A DNA stretch of 64,000 bases from NCBI GenBank assembly GCA_963730285.1, contig CAVSQY010000009.1, forward strand, positions 137,781-201,780, in the 5' to 3' direction. Source of the DNA: JARDZU01 sp963730285 (lineage in GTDB: Bacteria; Actinomycetota; Acidimicrobiia; Spongiisociales; ZC4RG35). How positions within the stretch are numbered: the stretch's first letter is position 1; every line of letters begins with the position of its first letter. This document shows positions 34,472 through 42,618 of the stretch, piece by piece. Under the pieces are notes generated by a model. It was given only the letters and a program-made list of their open reading frames with translations. It did not search any database and was not told where the DNA came from. Position numbers and translations under genes: made by a program.

Positions 34472-34927
34472 ATGAGACAGACAAAGATCTGGGCGCCAAT
34501 CCTGTGCGCTTCCGTGGTGCTCGGCGCCTGCGCCGGAACCGACGCGAACACGACGACCACGATGAGTGATTCGACCGCCAGCACGACCTCGACCACCGCC
34601 ATCGCAGGCGGGCAAGCCGATGGAGACATGAGCGCCACGGTCAGCGGACTCCAGGACGAAGTGAACAGCTTCACCCAGGCGGTCCAGGATTCCCAGGCAT
34701 CGGCCCAGATCAGCAGTGCTTGGACAGATCTGCAGGCCAAATTGGCGGTTTCACTCGCCTCGCTCCAGAGCGACGGGACAGTCGACACCGAAGCTCTGCA
34801 GAACGACCTGAACGACTTCGAAACCGTGTTGAACGATGCCGCCAACGACCTCGAACCCCAGGTCCGTGACGAATGGGACACTCTGCGGGGCCAGTTCGAA
34901 GATGTCATGAGCCAACTCGGCAGCTGA
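34472..34927 (+). CDS. Putative small lipoprotein with coiled-coil region
   Basis: A 151-residue exported protein. The signal peptide ends in the lipobox VLGAC (Cys at about 20); a Thr/Ser-rich linker runs to about 50 (with a TTTTMSDSTASTTSTT tract) and the rest is helical and acidic, with heptad-like repeats from VSGLQDEVNSFTQAVQD to DEWDTLRGQFEDVM. The layout suggests a membrane-tethered rod or binding protein. No family was recognised. The gene stands alone between two hairpin terminators. Confidence 0.75.
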   Translation: MRQTKIWAPILCASVVLGACAGTDANTTTTMSDSTASTTSTTAIAGGQADGDMSATVSGLQDEVNSFTQAVQDSQASAQISSAWTDLQAKLAVSLASLQSDGTVDTEALQNDLNDFETVLNDAANDLEPQVRDEWDTLRGQFEDVMSQLGS

Positions 34928-34950
34928 TTGGCAGCAATCCATCCATCGCA

Positions 34951-34991
34951 ATGAGAAGGGACACCTCCGCGGAGGTGTCCCTTCTCATTTC
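34951..34991. terminator. Bidirectional terminator, 38-base perfect palindrome
   Basis: 34951-34988 is a perfect palindrome: ATGAGAAGGGACACCTCC, GC, and its exact complement. It is followed by TTT on the plus strand and preceded by A/T-containing sequence for the opposite direction. It lies between the lipoprotein gene (plus, stop 34927) and the ABC permease gene (minus, stop 35044), so it can end both transcripts. Confidence 0.8.
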
Positions 34992-35043
34992 ATGTCTCAT
35001 CCATGGCTGGTCTCCCACGATGGCGACGGGTGAGAGCCGAGCC

Positions 35044-36549
35044 TCAGCCGAGGCGGGAGCCCAGCTTCGCCCGCACCGACAGCCATGCCAGAGCTCCGGC
35101 CCCCAAGACGTAGGCGCCCAACCCGACGAGAAGGAACGGCGAGGCGGTCTCACCCCGGAACATGACGTCGTCGAGCCCACGCACGCCGTATGTCGCCGGC
35201 AGAACGTAGGAAAGGGCCCTCACAGCCGGCCTCAGCTGCTCGAGGGGCAGGATGAAACCACTGAAGAAGATCGAGAACATCAAGATGATCATCGAATATT
35301 GCACAGCCTGGCTATCGGTTCCGGCGAGACCGGAGATCGCAAAACCGACTCCCAATGAGGCGAGAAGGACCAAGACGATGACGATGGCGTAGGCCCAGAT
35401 GGGACCGGCCACATGCAGGCCGAGGGCCAGCATGGCAAGGGTCAAGGCCAGCGCCACGGCACCGCCAATGACCATGAAGGAGAGGTACTTGCCGACCAGG
35501 GTCTCACCGACGGAGAGCGGGGAGGCCCGGAACACATCGGTTATCCCCAGCTGCCTCTCATTCACGAGAGACAAGGCGGCAAAAGTGATCGCCAGGTGCT
35601 GCAAGAGGACGATCAGCACTCCGGGGGCGTAGAAGGCTGCGGCTGATGGAGGGCCCTCGACCAGCGGCCGGACGTCGGCAGCGAACGGGCTAACTATGAG
35701 CTCTGGGTCCATCGATCGAATCTCTTCGATCTGGGTGTCGAGGCCTTCCAGGGCCGTCTGCGTCTTCCTCGCCTCCTCCAACGTCATGACCGTCCTCGGA
35801 TCATCAACCCCGACACTTTCGAGAAGGTTGCTCGCGTTTCCTCTCGTCTCGGCGCCCAGGGCCGTCGCCACGTTGTCGTACAGGCGATCGCCCGTGCCCC
35901 TACCGCCTTCGAGGCCGGTCAGGCTTTCGACCAGACGAGCCTGGTCTTCGCCGGCAGCGACGGTGTCACCTCGTTCGAGGGATCGCACGAGAGCGCCCGC
36001 ATTTTGGCGAGCCGACTCGGCCAGCTGTCCGAGATCGGACGAATCGCCCTGAAGCTGATCCACCACGCCGGCGAGGACGCGACGATTGATCTCGTTGACC
36101 GATAATCGTGACAACAACCTCAGATTGCTGGTGAGTACCGGATCGACTTCCGAATGCACGACGGTGAAGGTGGCTCGCTCCCCACGATCGAGACTATCCA
36201 GGGCGTCGGATGGGGCGATGATGACCAGGTCCAAATCCCCCTGCTCCAAACGGCCCAGCGCGGAAGTCGGGTCCGTGGTGGTGCCATCCAGTTCGATCGC
36301 CTGGCCGAAAGACTCGCTCAGGTCACCCAAATCGGTTGCCAACGAGGCCGATTCGCTGGGAACCACGATGACCGTTCGCAGCGGGTCCGGTGTCTGCCGG
36401 TATCCGAGACCGAAGAGGAACAGGATCAGGAACGGCCCCACGACGAGCGTGAGAAGCAATCGCGGCTGCCGCCATACGCTCAGCAACTCCTTGCGCACGA
36501 AGGCAAAGCTTCGAATGAACCGGGAGGTCCACCGATCGGGAACCGACAT
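35044..36549 (-). CDS. ABC-2 permease with large extracytoplasmic insert
   Basis: A 501-residue membrane protein of the YhgE/ABC-2 membrane family: one N-terminal helix (about 31-50, VVGPFLILFLFGLGYR), about 260 residues of soluble, partly coiled-coil sequence, then five or six C-terminal helices from about residue 320. Motifs such as YAPGVLIVLLQHLAIT, NERQLGITDVFRASPLS and FFSGFILPLEQLRP are typical of ABC-2 exporters. It partners with the ATPase encoded upstream, whose stop overlaps its ATG by one base. Substrate unknown; the big external domain suggests handling of a lipid, polymer or peptide. Confidence 0.87.
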   Translation of the reverse strand: MSVPDRWTSRFIRSFAFVRKELLSVWRQPRLLLTLVVGPFLILFLFGLGYRQTPDPLRTVIVVPSESASLATDLGDLSESFGQAIELDGTTTDPTSALGRLEQGDLDLVIIAPSDALDSLDRGERATFTVVHSEVDPVLTSNLRLLSRLSVNEINRRVLAGVVDQLQGDSSDLGQLAESARQNAGALVRSLERGDTVAAGEDQARLVESLTGLEGGRGTGDRLYDNVATALGAETRGNASNLLESVGVDDPRTVMTLEEARKTQTALEGLDTQIEEIRSMDPELIVSPFAADVRPLVEGPPSAAAFYAPGVLIVLLQHLAITFAALSLVNERQLGITDVFRASPLSVGETLVGKYLSFMVIGGAVALALTLAMLALGLHVAGPIWAYAIVIVLVLLASLGVGFAISGLAGTDSQAVQYSMIILMFSIFFSGFILPLEQLRPAVRALSYVLPATYGVRGLDDVMFRGETASPFLLVGLGAYVLGAGALAWLSVRAKLGSRLG

Positions 36550-37508
36550 CAGGTCGACTCCCCACGACCCGATTCGGCACCGAGACGCTCGATGAGCTCG
36601 ACGAACACATCATCGAATGGCGGCGCATAGGGATCCGCCTCCTCCAGCCCCAAGCCCCGGGCCGAGGCCCAGTCGGCGATCCTCGGCGATGCGGCCCCCG
36701 CGTCGGGGACCGTCATCCGTAGTGATCGGTGGTCGATCCAACCCATGTCGATGACCCAATCGAGGCTTCTGAGCTCATCCAAATCCTGTCTGCTGGGGCG
36801 TGAGCCGAACACCACGTGCAGGATCTCGCCACCAAAGGCGCTCCGCCTGAGGTCGTCCGGGCTCTCGAAGACGAGGATCCGGCCGTCGGACAGGACCCCG
36901 ACACGATCGCAATAGGCGGCCTCGCCGACATATTGCGTGGTGACCACGATGGTGGTCCCTGCATCGGCCAGCTTCTCGAAATGGTCCCAGAACTTTCTAC
37001 GCAGCACCGGGTCGACCCCGGCGGTCGGCTCGTCCAGAAAGAGAAGCTCGGGCTCGTGCAAGAGGGTGGCGGCCAGCGCCATTCGGCGCTTCTCCCCGCC
37101 CGACGCGTCGCGGAGCAACCGATCACCCATCTCGGACAGGTCGACCAGGCTGAGCATGTCGTCGAGACGGTGGGCTCTTCGATAGGGAAGGCCGTAGACG
37201 GAGGCAGCGAAGTTGAGATTCTCCCTCAGCGTCAGGTCGGGATAGAAGAGCGAGTCCTGGGCCATGTAGCCGATACGCCCCTTCATTTCGGGTCGAAAGT
37301 GAAGGGGGTCATGGCCCATGACGACGACATCACCGGCGTCCGGCGCCAGCAGCCCGGTGAGCAGGCGCACCGTCGTGGTCTTGCCCGACCCACTCGGGCC
37401 GATGAGGCCGATTATCGAGCCTTTCTCTATATCGATTTGGAGGTCGAAGACCCCAGCACCACTCGAATATCGCTTGGTGAGCCCCAAGGTCGAGACGATC
37501 GAATTCAT
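36549..37508 (-). CDS. ABC transporter ATPase (CcmA-like)
   Basis: A 319-residue cytosolic ATPase starting at ATG 37508. It has Walker A GPSGSGKTT, a Q-loop in YMAQDSLFYPDLT, the signature ASGGEKRRMALA, Walker B LLFLDEPTAGVD, and the C-terminal extension of multidrug/ABC-2 exporters (FVELIERL near the end). It drives the overlapping permease gene. The longer upstream frame to 37577 lacks conservation and would intrude on the divergent gene at 37598. Confidence 0.9.
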   Translation of the reverse strand: MNSIVSTLGLTKRYSSGAGVFDLQIDIEKGSIIGLIGPSGSGKTTTVRLLTGLLAPDAGDVVVMGHDPLHFRPEMKGRIGYMAQDSLFYPDLTLRENLNFAASVYGLPYRRAHRLDDMLSLVDLSEMGDRLLRDASGGEKRRMALAATLLHEPELLFLDEPTAGVDPVLRRKFWDHFEKLADAGTTIVVTTQYVGEAAYCDRVGVLSDGRILVFESPDDLRRSAFGGEILHVVFGSRPSRQDLDELRSLDWVIDMGWIDHRSLRMTVPDAGAASPRIADWASARGLGLEEADPYAPPFDDVFVELIERLGAESGRGEST

Positions 37509-37597
37509 TGGAAAGAAATACCCAACCTGTGGTTTTCTCAATCCCGGCACGGCCGCTGTCCGTTTCCTGAGGTCCACAGCCGGGTATTCAGACGTGC

Positions 37598-38425
37598 ATG
37601 AAATTCAACACTCTCGTCACGACGCGTCGTCTCGGGCGCCTGCGGGTCATCGGAGTCGTCTCATTGGTCGCCTCTTTGCTCGCTGCCGTCCTCGGTTGGA
37701 TCCTGGTAGGCGTGGTGGCGAACGATTTGCGCGACTCCGTCGGCGTGTCCGATTCGGCCGTGTTCGCCCTCGGTGAGACGGTCGACCTGGTGGAGCGTCT
37801 CACCAACGAGCTGGACACCGGCCTGACGACGGCGGGGGCAGGCATCGGCGCAGCCGCGGCCACCACCGAGATGGCAGCGACCCAACTCTCCGATGTCGCC
37901 GACTTCCTCGACGGGCCTCTGCAGGCTGATATAGAGACTCTTCGTGGGACGATGCCGGCGGCAGTGCAGGCAGCGGCGACGATCGACACCGCGATGAGGG
38001 CTCTGTCTCTCTTCGGCGTCGACTATTCGCCGGAGAAGCCTTTCGATGAGTCACTGCGAGCAGTGGAGAGTGCCTTGGACGGATTGCCTGCCGAGTTGAA
38101 CCAGCAGGCAGACGCGATCCGCGCATTGGTGCCGACCGCATCCCAATTCGCCGTCGACGCCGCCGGCCTGGCCGGCTCCCTCGAAACCCTCACAACCGAG
38201 TTGTCGAGCACCGAAGATGTCGTCGGCTCATACCGTGCCGCTCTGGGCCAAGCGCAGTCGGTGGTCGATCAGACCGATGGGGCCGTCACCCGAAACACAT
38301 GGCTACTGCGGGCACTGATCCTCATGTTTGCCCTTCTCGGATCCGCTCTCTCGGTCGGGATGATCATGATGGGCCAATTGGCCGACCCGGTCTTGGAGGG
38401 AGATCCTTTTCCTGCCAGCGATTGA
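37598..38425 (+). CDS. Uncharacterised membrane protein with long external helical domain
   Basis: A 275-residue protein: N-terminal membrane helix (about 19-41), about 195 residues rich in Ala, Thr, Asp and Leu with heptad-like periodicity (for example the segments TEMAATQLSDVADFLDGP and AAGLAGSLETLTTELSS), then a second helix (about 238-260). This two-helix, coiled-coil periplasmic layout is like the sensor half of chemoreceptors or the pore-helix region of YhgE/Pip proteins, but no signalling domain follows. It is divergent from the ABC exporter (89 bases) and could be an accessory to it. Family not recognised. Confidence 0.65.
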   Translation: MKFNTLVTTRRLGRLRVIGVVSLVASLLAAVLGWILVGVVANDLRDSVGVSDSAVFALGETVDLVERLTNELDTGLTTAGAGIGAAAATTEMAATQLSDVADFLDGPLQADIETLRGTMPAAVQAAATIDTAMRALSLFGVDYSPEKPFDESLRAVESALDGLPAELNQQADAIRALVPTASQFAVDAAGLAGSLETLTTELSSTEDVVGSYRAALGQAQSVVDQTDGAVTRNTWLLRALILMFALLGSALSVGMIMMGQLADPVLEGDPFPASD

Positions 38426-38436
38426 ACGAGGCTCGC

Positions 38437-39846
38437 TCAGCCGACGGCGCCGGCCGCAGCCATGTTCAACTCGATCAGCCGGTTCATCTCGACCGCATAC
38501 TCCATTGGGAGCTCCTTGACGATCGGCTCGATGAACCCAGCAACGATCATCGAGGTGGCCTGCTCCTCCGTGAGCCCGCGGGACATCAGATAGAAGAGTT
38601 GGTCGTCGCCAACCTTCGAGACTGTCGCCTCGTGGCCTATCTGGGCGTCGTTCTCCTCTATCTCCATGTATGGGTAGGTGTCAGACCGGCTGTCCTCGTC
38701 GAGGATCAAAGCGTCGCACCTGACGAACGACTTGGCGTTCTCGGCACCCGGCTCGACTCTGACCAGGCCTCGATAACCGGCCCGGCCGCCTCCCTTGGAG
38801 ATCGACTTCGAAATGATCGTTGAGGTGGTGTCCGGGGCAACATGGACCATCTTGGCCCCGGCGTCCTGGTGCTGGCCCTCTCCGGCGAAGGCTATGGAGA
38901 GCACCTCACCATGGGCGCCTGGCTCCATGAGCCACACTGCGGGATACTTCATGGTGAGCCGTGATCCCAGGTTGCCGTCGACCCACTCCATGGTGGCGTT
39001 GCGATAGGCGGCCGCCCGCTTGGTGACCAGGTTGAAGACGTTGTTCGACCAGTTCTGGATGGTGGTGTATCGACACCGGCCGCCCTCCTTGACGATGATC
39101 TCGACAACGGCGGAGTGCAACGAGTCGGTGGTGTAAACGGGAGCCGAGCAGCCTTCCACGTAGTGAACGTAGGCACCCTCGTCCACGATGATCAGAGTCC
39201 GCTCGAATTGGCCCATGTTCTCGGAGTTGATCCGGAAGTAGGCCTGAAGGGGTTGATCGACGTGGACACCAGGTGGCACATAGATGAACGAGCCGCCCGA
39301 CCAGACCGCAGAGTTGAGGGCTGCGAACTTGTTGTCATTGGGTGGGATGATGGTCCCGAAGTACTCCTTGACGATGTCGGGGTACTCCCGCAAGGCCGTG
39401 TCCATGTCCGTGAAAAGGACACCGAGCTGCTCCAGGTCGTCCCTGTTGCGGTGATAGACCACCTCTGACTCATACTGGGCGGTCACGCCGGCGAGATACT
39501 TTCGCTCCGCCTCGGGGATGCCCAGCTTCCTGTAGGTCTCCTTGATCGACTCGGGGACCATGTCCCAATCCTTCTGCTGCTCACCGGCCGGCTTGACGTA
39601 GTAGTAGATGTCGTCGAAGTCGATGGTGTCCAGGGCACCGCCTCCACCCCACTTGGGGATCGGCTTGCGCAGGAAGCGCTGGTAGGCCTTGAGTCTGAAT
39701 TGGAGCATCCATTCCGGCTCCTTCTTCATGGCCGACATCTCGCGAATGACGGTCTCATCGAGGCCCTTGCGCGGCGTGAAGGCATACTCGATCTCATCGC
39801 GCCAGCCGAGCCGGTAAGCGCCAAGATCTAGATCGACGGTGGCCAT
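38437..39846 (-). CDS. sufB: Fe-S cluster assembly scaffold protein SufB
   Basis: A 469-residue SufB. Landmarks include SVWSGGSFIYVPPGVHVD, EGCSAPVYTTDSLHSAVVE, the KYPAVWLMEPGAHGE stretch, CDALILDEDSRSDTYPYMEI, and ATVSKVGDDQLFYLMSRGL near the C-terminus. The conserved Cys (in VRCDALI) and the DRSDTYP-like region are the cluster-building sites of the SufBCD complex. Unusually it is alone: neither sufC, sufD, sufS nor sufU lies within many kilobases on either side. It has its own 130-base upstream region with a palindrome that resembles one near the SufR-like gene at 6149. Confidence 0.96.
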   Translation of the reverse strand: MATVDLDLGAYRLGWRDEIEYAFTPRKGLDETVIREMSAMKKEPEWMLQFRLKAYQRFLRKPIPKWGGGGALDTIDFDDIYYYVKPAGEQQKDWDMVPESIKETYRKLGIPEAERKYLAGVTAQYESEVVYHRNRDDLEQLGVLFTDMDTALREYPDIVKEYFGTIIPPNDNKFAALNSAVWSGGSFIYVPPGVHVDQPLQAYFRINSENMGQFERTLIIVDEGAYVHYVEGCSAPVYTTDSLHSAVVEIIVKEGGRCRYTTIQNWSNNVFNLVTKRAAAYRNATMEWVDGNLGSRLTMKYPAVWLMEPGAHGEVLSIAFAGEGQHQDAGAKMVHVAPDTTSTIISKSISKGGGRAGYRGLVRVEPGAENAKSFVRCDALILDEDSRSDTYPYMEIEENDAQIGHEATVSKVGDDQLFYLMSRGLTEEQATSMIVAGFIEPIVKELPMEYAVEMNRLIELNMAAAGAVG

Positions 39847-39921
39847 TTGGTGATCACCTCAAGAATTCCGTTTTGATTCAGGCCTATATCAGGCAACAAG
39901 GAAACGACTCATCGAATTTCC

Positions 39922-39935
39922 ACTATCCCGATAGT
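39922..39935 (-). promoter_or_regulatory. Palindrome upstream of sufB
   Basis: ACTATCCCGATAGT is a perfect inverted repeat with a 2-base centre, 76 bases before the sufB start. It shares ACTAT/ATAGT half-sites with AACTATAGTT in front of the SufR-like gene. A Fe-S-responsive operator is a plausible reading, but the half-site is short and the spacing differs between the two sites. Confidence 0.35.
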
Positions 39936-39978
39936 TGAATTGTACCGGACGATGTCGTCTGGCGAAATCAGCGGTAGC

Positions 39979-40833
39979 TCACTCCGCCAGCCGAGCGACG
40001 ATCCGAACGATCGGCCAGGTCACGAAGTCCATCAACTCCCCGATCTCATCGAGCATCCGCCTCACGACCTCCGGTCTCTGGTACGGGTCGATAGGCAGAT
40101 CGGCGAGATGACGCCGTTTGATCTCCATCACCCGGGCACCAAGTGACTCGAGCTCGGACTCACTCATGTGCTCGATGCCCAAAGGAAAGGTGAAAGGCTC
40201 CGGATGGTCGGCAACCTCGATCGAATAGCCCCTGCTTTGCAAGGTGGTCACGAGCATCGGGACCTTCAGGCCAAAGCCGGTCTCGCCCGAGGGCCCCTCT
40301 CGAGGTGGAAGACCGAGAAATCGCACCACCCTGGCCAAATCGGCAAGCCGGCCAGTGGCCTCGTCCAGCATCCGGTCGATGCTCTCGAGCCCCTTTCCAG
40401 GAGCCAGCGACTCGAACGCCTCGAACTGGTGAAAGGCGAGCACAAGTCGCCCACCCGGACGCAAGAGTCGTCCGAATTCCTCTGCCATCGTGTCTGGATC
40501 GGCACGATCTCCCTCCCAGGTCGGGAATTGGAACACCATCCTCGCCGCGATGAGGTCGAAGCTCGCGCCGTGGACATGCTCAGCGATGTTCCCGGCCGCC
40601 ACACCCGTCAGCCAAGACACACCCTCAGTGCCCTCTGGTGGCGACGCATCGGGAGTGGTGGCGGTCACCGATGCCGCCCCGCTCTCGAGCAGATACCGCG
40701 ACAGGTCGCCCAATCCTGCCGAGAAGTCGAGCACGTCGCGACCGAAGGCCATTGCGGCCGGAATGAAGTCTTCTGCCAGGAAGTAGACGAGCGGTCGGAT
40801 CGAATCCCAGGACCGCAGGTCTTCCCAGCTCAT
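39979..40833 (-). CDS. SAM-dependent methyltransferase, class I fold
   Basis: A 284-residue protein with a class I methyltransferase core in the first two thirds: motif I reads VLDFSAGLGDLSRYLLESGA, motif II-like DLIAARMVFQF, and the post-core LLRPGGRLVLAFHQFEAF. The C-terminal third (HPEPFTFPLGIEHMSES to the end) is helical and may bind the substrate. Substrate unknown. It stands apart from sufB, transcribed in the same direction with the sufB promoter region between them. Confidence 0.8.
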   Translation of the reverse strand: MSWEDLRSWDSIRPLVYFLAEDFIPAAMAFGRDVLDFSAGLGDLSRYLLESGAASVTATTPDASPPEGTEGVSWLTGVAAGNIAEHVHGASFDLIAARMVFQFPTWEGDRADPDTMAEEFGRLLRPGGRLVLAFHQFEAFESLAPGKGLESIDRMLDEATGRLADLARVVRFLGLPPREGPSGETGFGLKVPMLVTTLQSRGYSIEVADHPEPFTFPLGIEHMSESELESLGARVMEIKRRHLADLPIDPYQRPEVVRRMLDEIGELMDFVTWPIVRIVARLAE

Positions 40834-40875
40834 GGGATGACGCTAGACCTCTCTGCGACTATTAGGTTTTTGACC

Positions 40876-41310
40876 ATGCCGGTGATAGTCGTCGGAGCGG
40901 ACACCCCGATCGGAATGGCAGTCATACAGGGACTGCTCGAGCCGGGTAGGGAGGTGCGAGCGTTCGTTTCTGACCCCGATGTGGCCGCGAGCCTTCGCTC
41001 CGAAGGGGTCAAAGTCGCCCTCGGCGACGTCTCCGACGACAGTCACATCCAGGGCGCCGCGTCCAATTGCTTCTCGGCCGTTCTGGTCGCCGAGGCCGCC
41101 TGCGATGACCGGGAGAGATCGTTCGCCAGCACGCGCGATCAGGTCTTGAGCGGATGGGCGGCCGCGGTGGCCGCCTCACGTGTGAGACGGACCATCTGGA
41201 TCGGTGAGAACGTCCCCCTCGTGGAGACCCCCGAGAAGGCAGAAGTGCCCCCGACCGCGCGCGACCTGGTCGAACGGGTGGTCGCACTGGACAACGCCGT
41301 CACTATCTGA
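40876..41310 (+). CDS. Short NAD(P)-binding Rossmann protein, NmrA-like
   Basis: A 144-residue protein starting at ATG 40876. It carries a Rossmann motif with the pattern VVGADTPIGMAVIQGLLEPG, then REVRAFVSDPDVAASLRSEGVKVALGDVSD, which matches the first half of NmrA/SDR-type nucleotide-binding proteins. It is only half their normal length and has no substrate domain, so it may be a sensor, a truncated reductase or an NAD(P)-binding partner. It is divergent from the methyltransferase (42 bases). Confidence 0.7.
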   Translation: MPVIVVGADTPIGMAVIQGLLEPGREVRAFVSDPDVAASLRSEGVKVALGDVSDDSHIQGAASNCFSAVLVAEAACDDRERSFASTRDQVLSGWAAAVAASRVRRTIWIGENVPLVETPEKAEVPPTARDLVERVVALDNAVTI

Positions 41311-41316
41311 GCCGCC

Positions 41317-41946
41317 TCAGACCATGGTGTCTGCATCTGTCGCATGAGTGAGTTGCCACAAGTCGATGGCGAACCGCTCGTCGTCCCGACGGTAGGCCTC
41401 CGTCAGATACGGGTAAGGATCGATCTCCTCGCCCATGTAGGCAATCTCGAAGTGGGTGTGCGAGCCGGTCCATTCGGCGTTGCCGGAGTCACCCACCCAG
41501 CCGATCAGCTGGCCGGCATCCACCGTGCTCCCCTCGGCCAGGCCGGGGGCCACGGTGAGCGACCAGTTGGCGCTTCCGTCATCGGTTCCTGGGTTGTCGT
41601 TGTTGAGATGGATGTACCGCGTCGACCAGCCGTCGCCATGATCGATCTCGATGTATCTCCCCGACAGGTGCGAGGTGGAGATGACACTGATGATCCCATT
41701 GGCCGCCGCATAGACCTGGGTCATCTTGGGAGCCATCAAGTCGTTCCCCATGTGACGTCGGCCTCCTGAGCGCCCTACGCCAAAGGTCGAGCTGAAGTGC
41801 GTCACCTGCGTCTCCTGTGGAAATCGCAGCGGGAACGGCGGAGTCGGAGCGGCGGAGGCCGGAAGCATAGGGAAAAGTGTCGATACGGTGAGCAATGCGG
41901 TGAGGGCGATTCCGCGGGCGCGTGACAGCTTCGATCTGGACGGCAT
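41317..41946 (-). CDS. Secreted M23 family metallopeptidase
   Basis: A 209-residue exported peptidase. The signal peptide (positive start, hydrophobic core, cut near ASA-AP at about 32) is followed directly by an M23 domain with zinc ligands H65 and D69 (RRHMGNDL) and H163/H165 (GSHTHFE). It probably trims peptidoglycan. Unlike the LysM protein at 20175 it has no wall-binding repeats. A terminator hairpin for the upstream DUF6941 gene lies 22 bases before its start. Confidence 0.9.
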   Translation of the reverse strand: MPSRSKLSRARGIALTALLTVSTLFPMLPASAAPTPPFPLRFPQETQVTHFSSTFGVGRSGGRRHMGNDLMAPKMTQVYAAANGIISVISTSHLSGRYIEIDHGDGWSTRYIHLNNDNPGTDDGSANWSLTVAPGLAEGSTVDAGQLIGWVGDSGNAEWTGSHTHFEIAYMGEEIDPYPYLTEAYRRDDERFAIDLWQLTHATDADTMV

Positions 41947-41967
41947 GAGTCAAGTTCCGATGGTCGG

Positions 41968-41998
41968 GAAAAGGAAAAGGGACCCAAACCAGGTCCCT
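41968..41998 (-). terminator. Intrinsic terminator after the DUF6941 gene
   Basis: On the minus strand, AGGGACC and GGTCCCT form a 7-base-pair stem around a 7-base loop (41978-41998), followed by TTTTCCTTTT (complement of 41969-41978). It ends transcripts from the gene at 42060-42518 before the M23 gene. Confidence 0.75.
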
Positions 41999-42059
41999 GT
42001 CTGGAGGTCACGCTATCCCGGGGCCATCCTTATGCCAATCCGGGTGACACCCGTTGTGG

Positions 42060-42518
42060 TCATTCTGAAGGTGGGGACTCCCCTGGTCTTCGTCGAACAG
42101 CGAATCGCAAACGGGAAACCGGCTCGCCGTCGACGGAGATGACGAACGAGTACGAGCCCTCCGCGGAGAACACCAGGTTGTTGAAAGTGAACGATCTGAT
42201 CAGGCCAAAGTCCGTCGCCGCTGGGGTCTGTGGAGTGGAGGGGAGTCTGATGTCGTGCGAAAGCGGATGTGGGAGCATCGGCGCCCCGTCGGCGTTCTGC
42301 AACTCCACCGAGAGCTTGAGCACCTCCGCTCCCCAAGAGGTGGGGACCCGCAAACGAAGCCCGATGGCGAGGCTCGGATGACGCGCCGGGAAGTTCCGGA
42401 CCCAGAGGGTGTCCCATCCACCACCTAGGACGAAGAGCTTCCCACGTACCGCCTGCACCGCGTCCGCCAGAAGGGCCACGTCGACGGAGGGCCCGATCGA
42501 ATCGGGGGCGATGTCCAT
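42060..42518 (-). CDS. DUF6941-type protein
   Basis: A 152-residue protein starting at ATG 42518. The opening pattern LLADAVQAVRGKLFVLGGGWDTLWVRNFPARHPSLAIGLRL (in short blocks) matches the DUF6941 signature (VQ, GK, LGGGWD, P, A), followed by an immunoglobulin-like beta sandwich with VELQNADG and SYSFVISVDG. DUF6941 proteins are common in actinobacteria and have no assigned role. It is followed by its own terminator. An in-frame TTG two codons upstream is possible. Confidence 0.72.
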   Translation of the reverse strand: MDIAPDSIGPSVDVALLADAVQAVRGKLFVLGGGWDTLWVRNFPARHPSLAIGLRLRVPTSWGAEVLKLSVELQNADGAPMLPHPLSHDIRLPSTPQTPAATDFGLIRSFTFNNLVFSAEGSYSFVISVDGEPVSRLRFAVRRRPGESPPSE

Positions 42519-42618
42519 CGACAAGAGCCTAGAAGCCCCCTGTCCTGAGCCGACTCACCGGGCTCTATCGCATTCCGATCGACACCTCCACTCCCCTATC
42601 GTTGTCTCAGGAGGTCAC

